Below are positions 14,228 through 23,460 of a stretch of DNA of 64,000 nt, piece after piece. Source of the DNA: Methyloprofundus sedimenti (GTDB lineage Bacteria > Pseudomonadota > Gammaproteobacteria > Methylococcales > Methylomonadaceae); NCBI RefSeq assembly GCF_002072955.1, contig NZ_LPUF01000004.1, positions 124,001-188,000 of the forward strand, written 5' to 3'. The position numbers and the translations under genes are program-made. How positions within the stretch are numbered: position 1 is the stretch's first letter; every line of letters starts with the position of its first letter. The notes under the pieces were generated by a model. That model was not told the DNA's origin, made no database searches, and worked only from the letters and a program-made list of their open reading frames with translations.

Positions 14228-17200
14228 TTACCGCGCGCCCTTCTCCTTATGATATTCCTCAATCGTCAAATTCCTTAACATCGAATTTTTACCGCCTTCA
14301 TTATGTACCAGATTCACACTTTTCACATAATTCTCAATCACATGGATTTTCTGTAACGGGGTGACGATTAACAACTGTAAATTAAGCTTACTGAATAATT
14401 CCAGCCCATAACGCGCGGAGTCATCCGAGCCGCGACCGAAGGCTTCATCGATCATCACAAAACGGAAGCTTCTGGATTGTGTTTCGCCCCATTCCAGGCC
14501 AAATTGATACGCGAGTGCCGAGGCTAAAATGGTGTAGGCGAGCTTTTCTTTTTGCCCTCCGGATTTACCTGCCGAATCGGAATAGTATTCTTTTTCCTGA
14601 TGATCTTCGCGCCAGCGCTCTGAGGCGGAAAACAGGAACCAGTTGCGCACATCGGTGACTTTTCGCGTCCATTTTTTATCGCTATCGGTTTGCCCTTCGC
14701 GACCATTGAAACGATCAATGAGCTTTTTTACCTGATAAAATTTACTTTCATCATACAAGTCATCCTCTCCGCCTAAGGTATCGGCTAAACAGGCTCTTAA
14801 ATCCTGCTGGAAACCTCTGATATCAATGTCTTTACTGCGCTCAGAAATCAGCGTGATATAAGTCCCTGCATTGTAATCAATGGCATTCAGCGAGAGATTT
14901 ATTTTGGTCAGTTTATCTTCTATTTCCTGGCGCTCTTTATCAAGATTGGCCTGAAACATGGCGATTTTCTGGATCGTGCCTTCTTTGAGCATTTGATGAA
15001 AACGTTTTTCATGCCGCGGCAGATCTTCTTTTTCTAATTTTTCCAGCATTTCACCAAATTCAAAAGCCGATTGTAAGGCGACATCGACCTCTCGGGTTTC
15101 CTGATGATACTTGTCCTTATATTGCTGCATCTGGGTAATAATACGCTCTGCCAGACGCTGAATTTTGGTGTTTTCATTATTCAACTGAATTTGTATCCAT
15201 TTGCGCATCACGCTTTGGTTATCATCGCTATTGGCGATGCTTAGCGTAATATCCGGTAGCGCTTTCGGCTGCAGTTCAGTGAGCCTGGGAAAGCTAAATT
15301 CGCGCTCGCTTATGGCTGTTTGCTGAATAGTTTGCTCGCTGATCTGGAGCAGGTGTTTATCGTGTTCTAATTGCGCTTCTAATTTACCGCCTTCTTTCGT
15401 TAAGACGGTCATTTTTTCTTCCTGCGCGGCAAGCTGCAGCAGGCTGTTTTCCAGTTGTGTTTGTAGCTGCTTTAAGATATCCGAGTTTTGCTCAATCTCC
15501 TTTTTTTCATCTAACAGCTGATCAATTTTCAGACTGATTGATTTCCAGTCTATCTCATCAAAATGCGCAATATTCAGTAAGTCACGCGCTTTATCGCGCT
15601 GCTTTGTTAATAACTGTAATTGTTTATCCAGATTTTGTAACTGGCTTAAACAATCAAAGCCTTCACGCTGTACCGCGGTTAAGTTCTGTTGCAGCGCTTT
15701 TATTTTGGCTTTATTATCCCAGCCCAGGATAAAGCGCGAACGGTCATTAATCGCATGGCGGTCATCTTTTTCATGCCGCGAGGCACTGCTTTTAATCTGC
15801 CCCTGGGGTGTAATCGCCTTGGGTTGTCGTCTGAATTCATCCAGGCTTTCTGCGCAGTAATAATCAAACTGCTGGGCAATTTGCGCGGCTAACCAGTCAT
15901 AAAAAGGGCTGTCCGTTTTGATACGTAGCTTATGAAACAGGGATTTAGCAGCTGGCATGTCAAAGCGTTCTGCTTGCTGCTCTTTAATGCGGAAATACAC
16001 CAAACGCCCTTTTAAATGCGTTTTTTCCACATAATGCGCGACTTTTTCATAGTGCTCTTCGGCAACCAATAAGCTCAAGCCCATGGTATGCATGACGCGC
16101 TCAATCGCGCCTTCCCAATGCGCCTCGGTTTCATCAACTTTTAATAATTCACCGATAAAGGGCAATTCTTCGGCGGCAATGCCAATGGTTTCAGCCATTT
16201 GCTGACGGATGCGCAAGTTATTTAACGGAATATTGCTTTGCCGCGCCTGTAAAGAGTCTATTTCTTCTTGTAACTGCTCCGCCTGTGCATTGAACTGATT
16301 GCGCGCAATGGTGACATCAATCTTGTGTTTATCAATTTCGCCTTGCTGCGTCTCTATCTCTTGCTGTCTGGCTTCTGCTTGCAGGCGGTTATCATGAAAG
16401 CTGTCGCTATCATGCACCATGGAAAATTCCAGCAAGGTACAAAAACTTTGATAACGTTCTGCCTGTTGTTTTTTCTGCGCCAGACTGATTTCAAAGCGTT
16501 GCACATCGGCGCGTATCATTTCCAGGCGCCGGCCGCCATTATCATCGATGCTTTGTTTTAGCTGGGTTTGCTGTTCCCGCAATTCAAGCAAATCAGCTTG
16601 CTGGCGAACTATGCGTTGCTGGTGTTTTTCCTGCTCTATTTCGCGTTTAGCAATGCGTTCATTAAGTAATTCGGTTTTATGTTGGGCAAAGAATGCGTCC
16701 AATGCATCACGGCAACGGGTTTTATCGCTGTGCTGTTGCGCATAGATCTGATGATGGCTGTAATCGCTTAACATCGGTTTTAAGAGCGATAATTGATCTT
16801 TGGCTTTTAAGACCGCTTCGTGCGCCCGATTGAGGTTATCAAATTCTCGACAGATTGACGTAATTCGTTCTTGTACCGGCGGCGCTTCCAGCATGTGCAG
16901 GCGCACAAAGTCTGTGAGATTGCCGACCGCTTTCATCGACACTGTTTGATACAACAGTTCTAAAGCTTGTTCGCTTTCTATGCCTAAACGCCGCCGGAAT
17001 TCGGCGGAATAGTCTTTAAAGGATTCAAATAACTGTAGTTTCGGACGTCGTTTCAGGCGCTTTTTTAAATCCAGAATATCACTGCCAAACTGGGAAAAAT
17101 GCTCCTTGATACTTAAGGCTTCAGTGCTCAGCACATAAAAACGCGCGGGTTGATTCTGATCTTCTTTACACCAGAAAACTTGCGCAATAGTGACATGAGC

Positions 17201-17593
17201 ATCGTAGCCGGCATTATAAAAATAACCGAGCAAAACACTATAGTTATTCGCATCGCGTAATGCGACTTGTTTAGCGGCTAAATTCTCGGCATCTTTTTCG
17301 CTTTTATAATGACCGCGTACATAGGAGTTTAAATTACGCTCTTTGGCTTCTGCACCGGCGGCTTTGTTATAGGTAATTTTTTGTGTGGGTACCAGTAGCG
17401 TTGTTAATGCATCGACTACAGTTGATTTACCAGAACCTATATCACCGGTTAATAAGGCATTTTCACCGTTGGGTTTGATCTTCCAGATATGCTTATCAAA
17501 AGTTCCCCAGTTTAAGAGTTCAAAACGATGCAGCCTGAACCCGGCTAATTTATCATCCGTCATACTATCCAGTTCAGTCTGTAGATTCGGCAT
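14228..17593 (-). CDS. jetC: Wadjet SMC-like ATPase JetC
   Basis: 1,121 aa. Walker A is LLTGDIGSGKST (GxxGxGKST at 50-58). The ABC signature KSGGQKEKLAY is near 1010-1020 and Walker B FVMIDEAFGRGSDD near 1045. Between them are long Gln/Glu/Lys-rich coiled coils (~290-450 and ~640-780, ~830-940) and a hinge-like globular part (~460-600). This is the MukB-like motor of type I Wadjet, a dimer that extrudes DNA loops and senses small circles. Its start overlaps jetB by 20 bp, implying coupled translation. Its TAA overlaps an ATG that no longer leads into jetD. Confidence 0.93.
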   Translation of the reverse strand: MPNLQTELDSMTDDKLAGFRLHRFELLNWGTFDKHIWKIKPNGENALLTGDIGSGKSTVVDALTTLLVPTQKITYNKAAGAEAKERNLNSYVRGHYKSEKDAENLAAKQVALRDANNYSVLLGYFYNAGYDAHVTIAQVFWCKEDQNQPARFYVLSTEALSIKEHFSQFGSDILDLKKRLKRRPKLQLFESFKDYSAEFRRRLGIESEQALELLYQTVSMKAVGNLTDFVRLHMLEAPPVQERITSICREFDNLNRAHEAVLKAKDQLSLLKPMLSDYSHHQIYAQQHSDKTRCRDALDAFFAQHKTELLNERIAKREIEQEKHQQRIVRQQADLLELREQQTQLKQSIDDNGGRRLEMIRADVQRFEISLAQKKQQAERYQSFCTLLEFSMVHDSDSFHDNRLQAEARQQEIETQQGEIDKHKIDVTIARNQFNAQAEQLQEEIDSLQARQSNIPLNNLRIRQQMAETIGIAAEELPFIGELLKVDETEAHWEGAIERVMHTMGLSLLVAEEHYEKVAHYVEKTHLKGRLVYFRIKEQQAERFDMPAAKSLFHKLRIKTDSPFYDWLAAQIAQQFDYYCAESLDEFRRQPKAITPQGQIKSSASRHEKDDRHAINDRSRFILGWDNKAKIKALQQNLTAVQREGFDCLSQLQNLDKQLQLLTKQRDKARDLLNIAHFDEIDWKSISLKIDQLLDEKKEIEQNSDILKQLQTQLENSLLQLAAQEEKMTVLTKEGGKLEAQLEHDKHLLQISEQTIQQTAISEREFSFPRLTELQPKALPDITLSIANSDDNQSVMRKWIQIQLNNENTKIQRLAERIITQMQQYKDKYHQETREVDVALQSAFEFGEMLEKLEKEDLPRHEKRFHQMLKEGTIQKIAMFQANLDKERQEIEDKLTKINLSLNAIDYNAGTYITLISERSKDIDIRGFQQDLRACLADTLGGEDDLYDESKFYQVKKLIDRFNGREGQTDSDKKWTRKVTDVRNWFLFSASERWREDHQEKEYYSDSAGKSGGQKEKLAYTILASALAYQFGLEWGETQSRSFRFVMIDEAFGRGSDDSARYGLELFSKLNLQLLIVTPLQKIHVIENYVKSVNLVHNEGGKNSMLRNLTIEEYHKEKGAR

Positions 17594-18164
17594 AGGCTTG
17601 GTAAGTGGCTAATTTTTGATTAAAGTCTGCAGTCCAGTCGGCATCAACCAAGGCGCTGATAATGCGTTGAATTTCCAGGTTTTCATTGTCGTTTGTCAAT
17701 TTGCGCAAAAAGCCCAGTTCAATCACTTTGTTAATGGTGGCGTTAATGGATGCACTGATTTGTGCTTCATTACTTTTCTCCGGCATAAACACCAGCATGG
17801 CATTGCTAAGCTCCTGTCTTGAGACAATCACGCGTATATCCGCACCTGAGCTATCGGCTTCAGCCATTTTTTTACGTAATAGCACACATAATAAGCTAAT
17901 CGGATAACTTAGAGGACGGCGCGCTATTAAGCGTGGCAGAGGATCTTTTTCATCCTCATCAGGGATACTTTGTGTTAGCCAGGCATAGCCTTCGGTATCG
18001 TCTATTGCCAAATCCAGTCCCATCACTTTTACATAATCTAGAACCTGACTTTGTAAGCTTAATAGATCATGCCATAACATCGGTTGCTGGTTACGGAATA
18101 AAATGCCTTTGAGGAGGTGGATGATAATGGGGGAGATACTGGGTTGGTGTTCTTCTTCGGTCAT
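17574..18164 (-). CDS. jetB: Wadjet MukE-like subunit JetB (DUF4194)
   Basis: 196 aa. It matches DUF4194: LLKGILFRNQQPMLWHDLLS at the start, YAWLTQSIPDEDEKDPLPRL, then RPLSYPISLLCVLLRKK, and a winged-helix-like end (NKVIELGFLRKL...EIQRIISALVDADW). JetB bridges the JetA kleisin and JetC heads in the way MukE does. It is middle gene of jetA-jetB-jetC, overlapping jetC by 20 bp. It lies 132 bp after jetA, a larger gap than usual, with no gene in the gap. Confidence 0.9.
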   Translation of the reverse strand: MTEEEHQPSISPIIIHLLKGILFRNQQPMLWHDLLSLQSQVLDYVKVMGLDLAIDDTEGYAWLTQSIPDEDEKDPLPRLIARRPLSYPISLLCVLLRKKMAEADSSGADIRVIVSRQELSNAMLVFMPEKSNEAQISASINATINKVIELGFLRKLTNDNENLEIQRIISALVDADWTADFNQKLATYQAYAESTD

Positions 18165-18296
18165 AAATGAGTTGTGCAGTATTTATTATCGGTAGCGGTG
18201 ATTAGCACCAGTTGTATTGGAAATTACTTTAGCATGAAAAAATCTGTTGCAACATGCCTGAATTTTGGCCAGCAGTCTGCGCTCCCGGCAATGAGG

Positions 18297-19736
18297 TTAA
18301 TGCCGGGTAAAAATAACACTGGGCATTGTTACCGACTTATCCACACCTTCCGAGCTCACCCAGGTAATTTCAACTTCTTTTTCGCCATCTATCAAGGCAT
18401 GGGAATTATCCTGACAAGCCAGATTCATATAGGCGATCAGTTCACTCAAGCCTTTTTCTAAAGGGTGCTGTTCACAGATTTCCAGCAACGTAATCTGTCG
18501 TTGATTTTGCAGGGCTTTGTTAATGCGTGCCTGTAGCATGTCTGTATCGACATAATGCTGAGTATATAATAAGTCACTGCTAAACTCTGCGGCACCGGAG
18601 CTTAATTTTTCTGTGGCAATAACCGGGCGACTGGGCGGTCGGAATAAGGTACGTGATACCGCTAATTCGATCTGCGCCTTGGTATCATCTAAGTAAGTAA
18701 AGTCTTTATCCTTGGGCGGGTTTTGTTTAATGGCAATTGCTGATTTTTCAATTTCGTGAATAATCGACATAATGCGTTTGTTTTCCAGCCATACCTGATC
18801 ATCCAAATAGCGGCGTAATTGCTCAACCAGACTAGAGCTGGTGCGCTGTACTTTCTCACCGGCTTCCAGTAAATGATATTTCATTTTCGGCAATAATTCA
18901 TCTGGCTCACAGCTTTGCACTTCTTCCAAAGCGAGCACTTTTTGAATAAGTGCATTAAATTCTTCCTGTTTTGCTGGCGACATCAGCAAGCCCCAGAACG
19001 CCTGAAAACTTTTGCCCTGGTCTGAATCACCGATATCATCTTGCTCGCCAAAAATATCATCCAGTAACTCGCCTTTATGTTTATTGCTGGTGGCGATTTT
19101 CTCGCGTGTACTACGGTCGAGTTGCCGAAAATTCTCTTCAACCTGTCTAAAATCCATCAGCAAGCTACGCGCGGTTTCTTCCAGCTGATAAAAGCGCTCT
19201 TTGACCTGACGAGGATCATAGCTAATCACTTCACCTTGTTGTAAACGGGAAATTTCAGCATCTATTTCTGCTTTTTGCACTTCTAATTCGGCAATACGCT
19301 GTTGTGGATCGGTTTGTGTAGTTTGCAGGATGCTGGCAAGCAATTCAAAGACCGTCAATAGCCGTGACTCTGTACCAATAAATTGTTTTTGTTCTAAACT
19401 ACGCAGCCATTCTATCGATTTTTCACTCGCCGGAGTTAAATCAAATTCTGGCTCGTCGCTGTTTTCTGCATAATACTTGCGCAAAAAAGCATTTTCTCCG
19501 CTAGCCCAATCAGTGAGATAGGCTTTCGCCGTTTTCGGGTATTTGTCGCGATGAATCTGACGCAGGTGAAATAAAGTGTCTTCCAGCTTTTCCGTTAATT
19601 CGCTTTGTTTTAATGAACGGCAATTGGGCTGAATAAACACTCGGTAAAAAAAGCTGATAATCAAAGCTGAATTATCGGCACATAATAAGCGCCAAGTCGG
19701 ATGCTGGCGAAGTTTGAGTAAATAATCGTGTTCCAT
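18297..19736 (-). CDS. jetA: Wadjet MukF-like kleisin JetA (DUF3375)
   Basis: 479 aa from the ATG at 19736. A GTG at 19808 would add 24 residues, but the family begins as here: YLLKLRQHPTWRLLCADNSA, then LIISFFYRVF. Next come LTEKLEDTLFHLR, TPASEKSIEWLRSLEQKQFI, a coiled coil near 160-190, and a C-terminal SELIAYMNLACQDN segment. JetA is the kleisin that closes the JetC dimer. It is the first gene of the operon and is divergent from the heptosyltransferase at 19862, so the jet promoter should lie in 19737-19861. No regulator is seen. Confidence 0.9.
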   Translation of the reverse strand: MEHDYLLKLRQHPTWRLLCADNSALIISFFYRVFIQPNCRSLKQSELTEKLEDTLFHLRQIHRDKYPKTAKAYLTDWASGENAFLRKYYAENSDEPEFDLTPASEKSIEWLRSLEQKQFIGTESRLLTVFELLASILQTTQTDPQQRIAELEVQKAEIDAEISRLQQGEVISYDPRQVKERFYQLEETARSLLMDFRQVEENFRQLDRSTREKIATSNKHKGELLDDIFGEQDDIGDSDQGKSFQAFWGLLMSPAKQEEFNALIQKVLALEEVQSCEPDELLPKMKYHLLEAGEKVQRTSSSLVEQLRRYLDDQVWLENKRIMSIIHEIEKSAIAIKQNPPKDKDFTYLDDTKAQIELAVSRTLFRPPSRPVIATEKLSSGAAEFSSDLLYTQHYVDTDMLQARINKALQNQRQITLLEICEQHPLEKGLSELIAYMNLACQDNSHALIDGEKEVEITWVSSEGVDKSVTMPSVIFTRH

Positions 19737-19861
19737 TAGCTTTATAAGTGAGGGTTCAGGGAAACAGGCAGCTCGCCTATACCCCGATAAACTGATTTGA
19801 TTTTGCACTCGGAATTGAGGGTGCTAAAATCAACGTATCTTTTTACTGTAAGTAATCATGC

Positions 19862-20923
19862 ATGAGCAATAATACAGTACCTCCCTCTAAAATAACACTG
19901 CTCCGACTTTCTGCAATAGGCGATGTGCTGATGTTATTACCCGCAGTACGCCTGCTGAAAAAACAGTTTCCTGACACACAAATCGATTGGTTAATTGATA
20001 GACCGATTGCAGGTCTACTGGCGCAAGTTACTGAGGTAAATGTGGTGCCTATAGACAAACCTAAATCAATAGGCGATTATTGGCGAATCAAAAAACAGTG
20101 GCGTCGTAAAAATACCGGACAATTAATTAGTTTCCAGACCAGTTTTGTCAGTAATATGCTCATGGCGCTGTTACCTGCTGAGCATAAAACCGGCTTTGGC
20201 CCGCCTTATTCTCGTGAAGGTCATCACTTTTTTACCGATACGGCCTATGAATTGCCTGAGCACTTGCATCAGGTTGAGATTTTTTTTGCCTTAGCACAAA
20301 AATTTGCGGGTATCAGTCAACAGATCAGCATAACGGCAGATGATTTAAACCTGCCTGTCAGCGACACCGATATCAACTGGGCAGTTGATAAGTTACAGAC
20401 GCATAGACAGTGGATCGCCATAAATCCTATGGCCTCTACACAGGAAAAAACCTGGGATGCAGAACGTTATATTAGTCTAATTGATAACTTGCACAGACTT
20501 TATCCCGACAGGCCTGTGGTATTAACGGGTGGTTCTGGCAGCAAAGAAGTGGCCTTTGGACAGCAAATCGAACAACAAACGCAAGCACCATGTCTTAACT
20601 TAACAGGACAAACAACGCTGACTCAGTTGGCCGCTATTCTTAAACAAGCGTCCCTGCTTATCTCTCCCGACACGGGCCCGTTACATCTTGCGAATGCTAT
20701 GGCGACACCGGTGATTGGTCTTTATGCTGTGACCCGGCCTGAATATATCGGGCCTTATAATCAGCTGGATAACTGTATCAATATCTATGATCAAGCCGCC
20801 CGGACCTTTATGCAGAAGCCTGCATCCCAGCTTCCCTGGCAAAAGAAAATACCCAGTTTAGAAGCCATGCAGTTAATCTCTGTGGAACAGCTTATCGCCA
20901 AAGTACGCGACTTAAACTTATGA
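19862..20923 (+). CDS. LPS heptosyltransferase I-like (GT9)
   Basis: 353 aa, GT-B fold, family 9. It starts ITLLRLSAIGDVLMLLPAVR, the donor-side motif of WaaC/WaaF enzymes. In the C-half are INPMASTQEKTWDAERYISL and the LLISPDTGPLHLANAMATPV heptose-nucleotide site with Asp. It probably adds L,D-heptose to Kdo of lipid A at the inner membrane. ATGA overlap with the next gene shows an operon. A second ATG sits 3 bases upstream in another frame. WaaC is the most likely role, but GT9 substrates cannot be fixed from sequence. Confidence 0.85.
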   Translation: MSNNTVPPSKITLLRLSAIGDVLMLLPAVRLLKKQFPDTQIDWLIDRPIAGLLAQVTEVNVVPIDKPKSIGDYWRIKKQWRRKNTGQLISFQTSFVSNMLMALLPAEHKTGFGPPYSREGHHFFTDTAYELPEHLHQVEIFFALAQKFAGISQQISITADDLNLPVSDTDINWAVDKLQTHRQWIAINPMASTQEKTWDAERYISLIDNLHRLYPDRPVVLTGGSGSKEVAFGQQIEQQTQAPCLNLTGQTTLTQLAAILKQASLLISPDTGPLHLANAMATPVIGLYAVTRPEYIGPYNQLDNCINIYDQAARTFMQKPASQLPWQKKIPSLEAMQLISVEQLIAKVRDLNL

Positions 20924-21933
20924 ATATTCTTGTTTTTTCTCCCGCCTGGGTAGGTGATATGGTTATGGCACAGACTCTTTTTAAAGTGCTACATCAACAT
21001 TACCCTGATATGAACCTGGATGTGATTGCACCTCCCTGGCCCTATGATTTATTACAGCGTATGCCGGAAGTCAATAAGCATTACAAAATTGAAGTTCAAC
21101 GCGGAAAGTTTAGCTGGCAGGCTCGCCGGGATATAGCGAATAGTATCAAAGATAAGCAGTATGACTGGGCGATTACTATGCCGGTTACCTGGAAATCTGC
21201 CTTAAATGGCTATTGGAGCGGTGCACCCAGACGTACCGGCTTTCTTGGGGAAATGCGTTATGGCTTATTAAATGACAGGCGCAGATTAGATACCAAAAAA
21301 CTGCCTTATATGGTGCAGCGTTATGTATCGTTAGGTTTGGATACCTCCGCACCTATCCCCGAATTAAATGCAATTCCAAAACCTCAGCTAGCCGTTGATA
21401 AAAACAATGCTGCAAACTGGATGCAGACATTAAATATTACACAGCAAAAGCCGGTCATTGCGCTGATGCCGGGCGCTGAATTTGGCCCAGCAAAGCGCTG
21501 GCCTACAGAGAATTATGCGCTGATTGCCAGGCATCTAATCCAATCTGATTGCCATGTATTGATTTTAGGTTCGCCTAAAGACTATGCAACGGCAGAAGAA
21601 ATAGTACAAAAAAGTGGTGTTCAGCTCATTAATTTATGCGGTAAAACCAACTTGCTAGATGCAGTTGATATACTTTCCTGTGCCAATCTGGCAATTAGCA
21701 ATGACTCAGGTTTAATGCATATTGCAGCGGCTGTTAATATCTCGCAAATCGCCATATATCGTAGTTCCACACCTGAATTTACGCCACCGCTGAATGATAA
21801 AGCGATTATTCTACAAGCTGAATTTAATAACCCGGCTGTAGATAAGATTAAGCTAAAGTCGCTGGAGGGTATAGCAGGCTTTACAGATGTTGCTATAGAT
21901 CAGGTACAATCAGCCATACAATCTATTTTATAA
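20920..21933 (+). CDS. waaF: LPS heptosyltransferase II
   Basis: 337 aa. MNILVFSPAWVGDMVMAQTL, VIAPPWPYDLLQRMPEV, RRTGFLGEMRYGLLND and NDSGLMHIAAAV are the marks of WaaF. The middle motif ALMPGAEFGPAKRWPTENYA is particularly diagnostic. It adds the second heptose of the LPS inner core on the cytoplasmic face of the inner membrane. It overlaps the upstream heptosyltransferase by 4 bp. Confidence 0.92.
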   Translation: MNILVFSPAWVGDMVMAQTLFKVLHQHYPDMNLDVIAPPWPYDLLQRMPEVNKHYKIEVQRGKFSWQARRDIANSIKDKQYDWAITMPVTWKSALNGYWSGAPRRTGFLGEMRYGLLNDRRRLDTKKLPYMVQRYVSLGLDTSAPIPELNAIPKPQLAVDKNNAANWMQTLNITQQKPVIALMPGAEFGPAKRWPTENYALIARHLIQSDCHVLILGSPKDYATAEEIVQKSGVQLINLCGKTNLLDAVDILSCANLAISNDSGLMHIAAAVNISQIAIYRSSTPEFTPPLNDKAIILQAEFNNPAVDKIKLKSLEGIAGFTDVAIDQVQSAIQSIL

Positions 21934-22261
21934 ATAGTTTTCTGATTATTTACAACCTCAGTCAACTTGAAAAACTTTTATTGATCAATTTTTATGTTAA
22001 GAGATGTGTATCAAATAATTTGAGGAAGCTGTTTTTTTGGGCGCGGACCGCCTATACATATCCAGGATAATCTATGTCCATCACTGGCTGGACAATACCC
22101 CTGATAGATACACTGGGTACCTGTTATTTATACTACCCTGTTTTATTATGCTAGTGAAACAGATTGCCGCGCATGACAGTGAAAAATTTTCCTTCACTGT
22201 TAGTTATCAACAACAGGCTATTGAGTACATAAATATCAAAGCCACCCGATAATCCATTTTT
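21934..22261. other. Gap within the LPS locus
   Basis: 328 bp. A 71-codon open frame (22037-22252) has no recognisable family, and its ribosome site is poor, so I do not call it. The first 100 bp are AT-rich and may hold a promoter for the downstream genes. Confidence 0.4.
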
Positions 22262-23425
22262 ATGAAACATACTATTAGCAGACTGCGCATTGCAGTTTTA
22301 ATCCGCCAATACACGGGAATCGGAGGGGCCGAACGCTATTGCGTTGAATTGACTGAGCGCCTGGCCAAACAGCATGAGGTGCATTTATTCTGCCAGTCCA
22401 TTGAAATTGAACCTCACCCTAATATTATCGTACACATCATCCCTAAAAAGCGGGGAAAACCACGTTATCTCAATCAATTAGAATTTTCCAGACTGACTCG
22501 TCTTGCCACAGCAGGCCAGTTCGATATCGTGCATTCGCATGACATGGTTACCCATGCTAATGTACAAACTCTGCATGTGCCTTGTGTGCGCAGCCGATAC
22601 ACTGACATATCAGGGATAAAAAAAATACTGCGTTATTTAAATAGTGCTATCAGCCCGCGCTTACTTGCCTATTTATGGCTGGAAAAAAAGCAGATTTGCA
22701 CAAAAAATAATCGCCAGATCATCGCAGTTTCAGAATTTTTAGCCCAAAATATCACTAACAGCTATCCTGAGGTCGTTAACAATATTAATATTGCCTATCC
22801 AGGTATAGCGGTATCAAAAAGCAAAAAAACGCTAAACACATTACGTCAGCAACAACGCAAACAACTACAATTAGCAGATGATGCTTTTGTCATTCTCTTT
22901 GTTGCTAATGATTACAAGCGCAAGGGCCTGCCGATTATACTCCAGGCCATCAAAGCGCTAGACATCCCACAGCTACAATTAGTTGTCGCGGGTGACGACC
23001 GGCCGAAAAAATTCACCACCACAGTTAAAAAAGCGGGACTCAACAATCAAGTTCACTTTATTGGCAAATGCGCTGATATGCATGCTTTGTATCCTGTCGC
23101 TGATGTTTTAATCCACCCGACTCTGGCAGATACCTACGCCATGGTGGTTCTGGAGGCGATGGCGCACGGCATCCCCGTTATCGTTAGTAATGCTACATAT
23201 TGTGGCTTTGCAGAACATTTAACGGATAATGAAGCATTGCTAATTGACCAGCCTAAAGACCCGGTCGAGCTGGCAAAACATATTAATACATTACTGAGCG
23301 ACACTGATCTGCGAGAATTTTTAGCTACAAATGGCAGAAAAAAAGCGCTGGCGATAAGCTGGGAAAATACTTTACAGCAGACCCAGCGCGCTTACCGTAA
23401 AGTTTTAAAGCTAACTACCAGGTAA
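22262..23425 (+). CDS. WaaG-like LPS core glycosyltransferase (GT4)
   Basis: 387 aa, GT-B. The N-half has the glycine loop GIGGAERYCVELTERLAK and DIVHSHDMVTHANVQ. The C-half has VANDYKRKGLPIILQAI, LVVAGDDRPKKF, VHFIGKCADMHALYPVADVL, and the EX7E-type HPTLADTYAMVVLEAMAHGI. This fits WaaG-type hexosyltransferases that extend the heptose core with glucose. It is the third sugar transferase in the cluster, on the same strand as the heptosyltransferases. Donor sugar not determinable. Confidence 0.85.
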   Translation: MKHTISRLRIAVLIRQYTGIGGAERYCVELTERLAKQHEVHLFCQSIEIEPHPNIIVHIIPKKRGKPRYLNQLEFSRLTRLATAGQFDIVHSHDMVTHANVQTLHVPCVRSRYTDISGIKKILRYLNSAISPRLLAYLWLEKKQICTKNNRQIIAVSEFLAQNITNSYPEVVNNINIAYPGIAVSKSKKTLNTLRQQQRKQLQLADDAFVILFVANDYKRKGLPIILQAIKALDIPQLQLVVAGDDRPKKFTTTVKKAGLNNQVHFIGKCADMHALYPVADVLIHPTLADTYAMVVLEAMAHGIPVIVSNATYCGFAEHLTDNEALLIDQPKDPVELAKHINTLLSDTDLREFLATNGRKKALAISWENTLQQTQRAYRKVLKLTTR

Positions 23426-23460
23426 TTTCCCAACAAATTGTATAAACACACGTTTATGTC

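Noticed and set aside
17574-19736. Chromosomal MukFEB condensin
   Set aside because: JetA (DUF3375), JetB (DUF4194) and the shorter JetC match Wadjet, and a JetD nuclease is present nearby; MukB is about 1,480 aa.
22037-22252. 71-codon open frame in the LPS locus
   Set aside because: Poor ribosome site, no recognisable family, and unlike neighbouring coding sequence.
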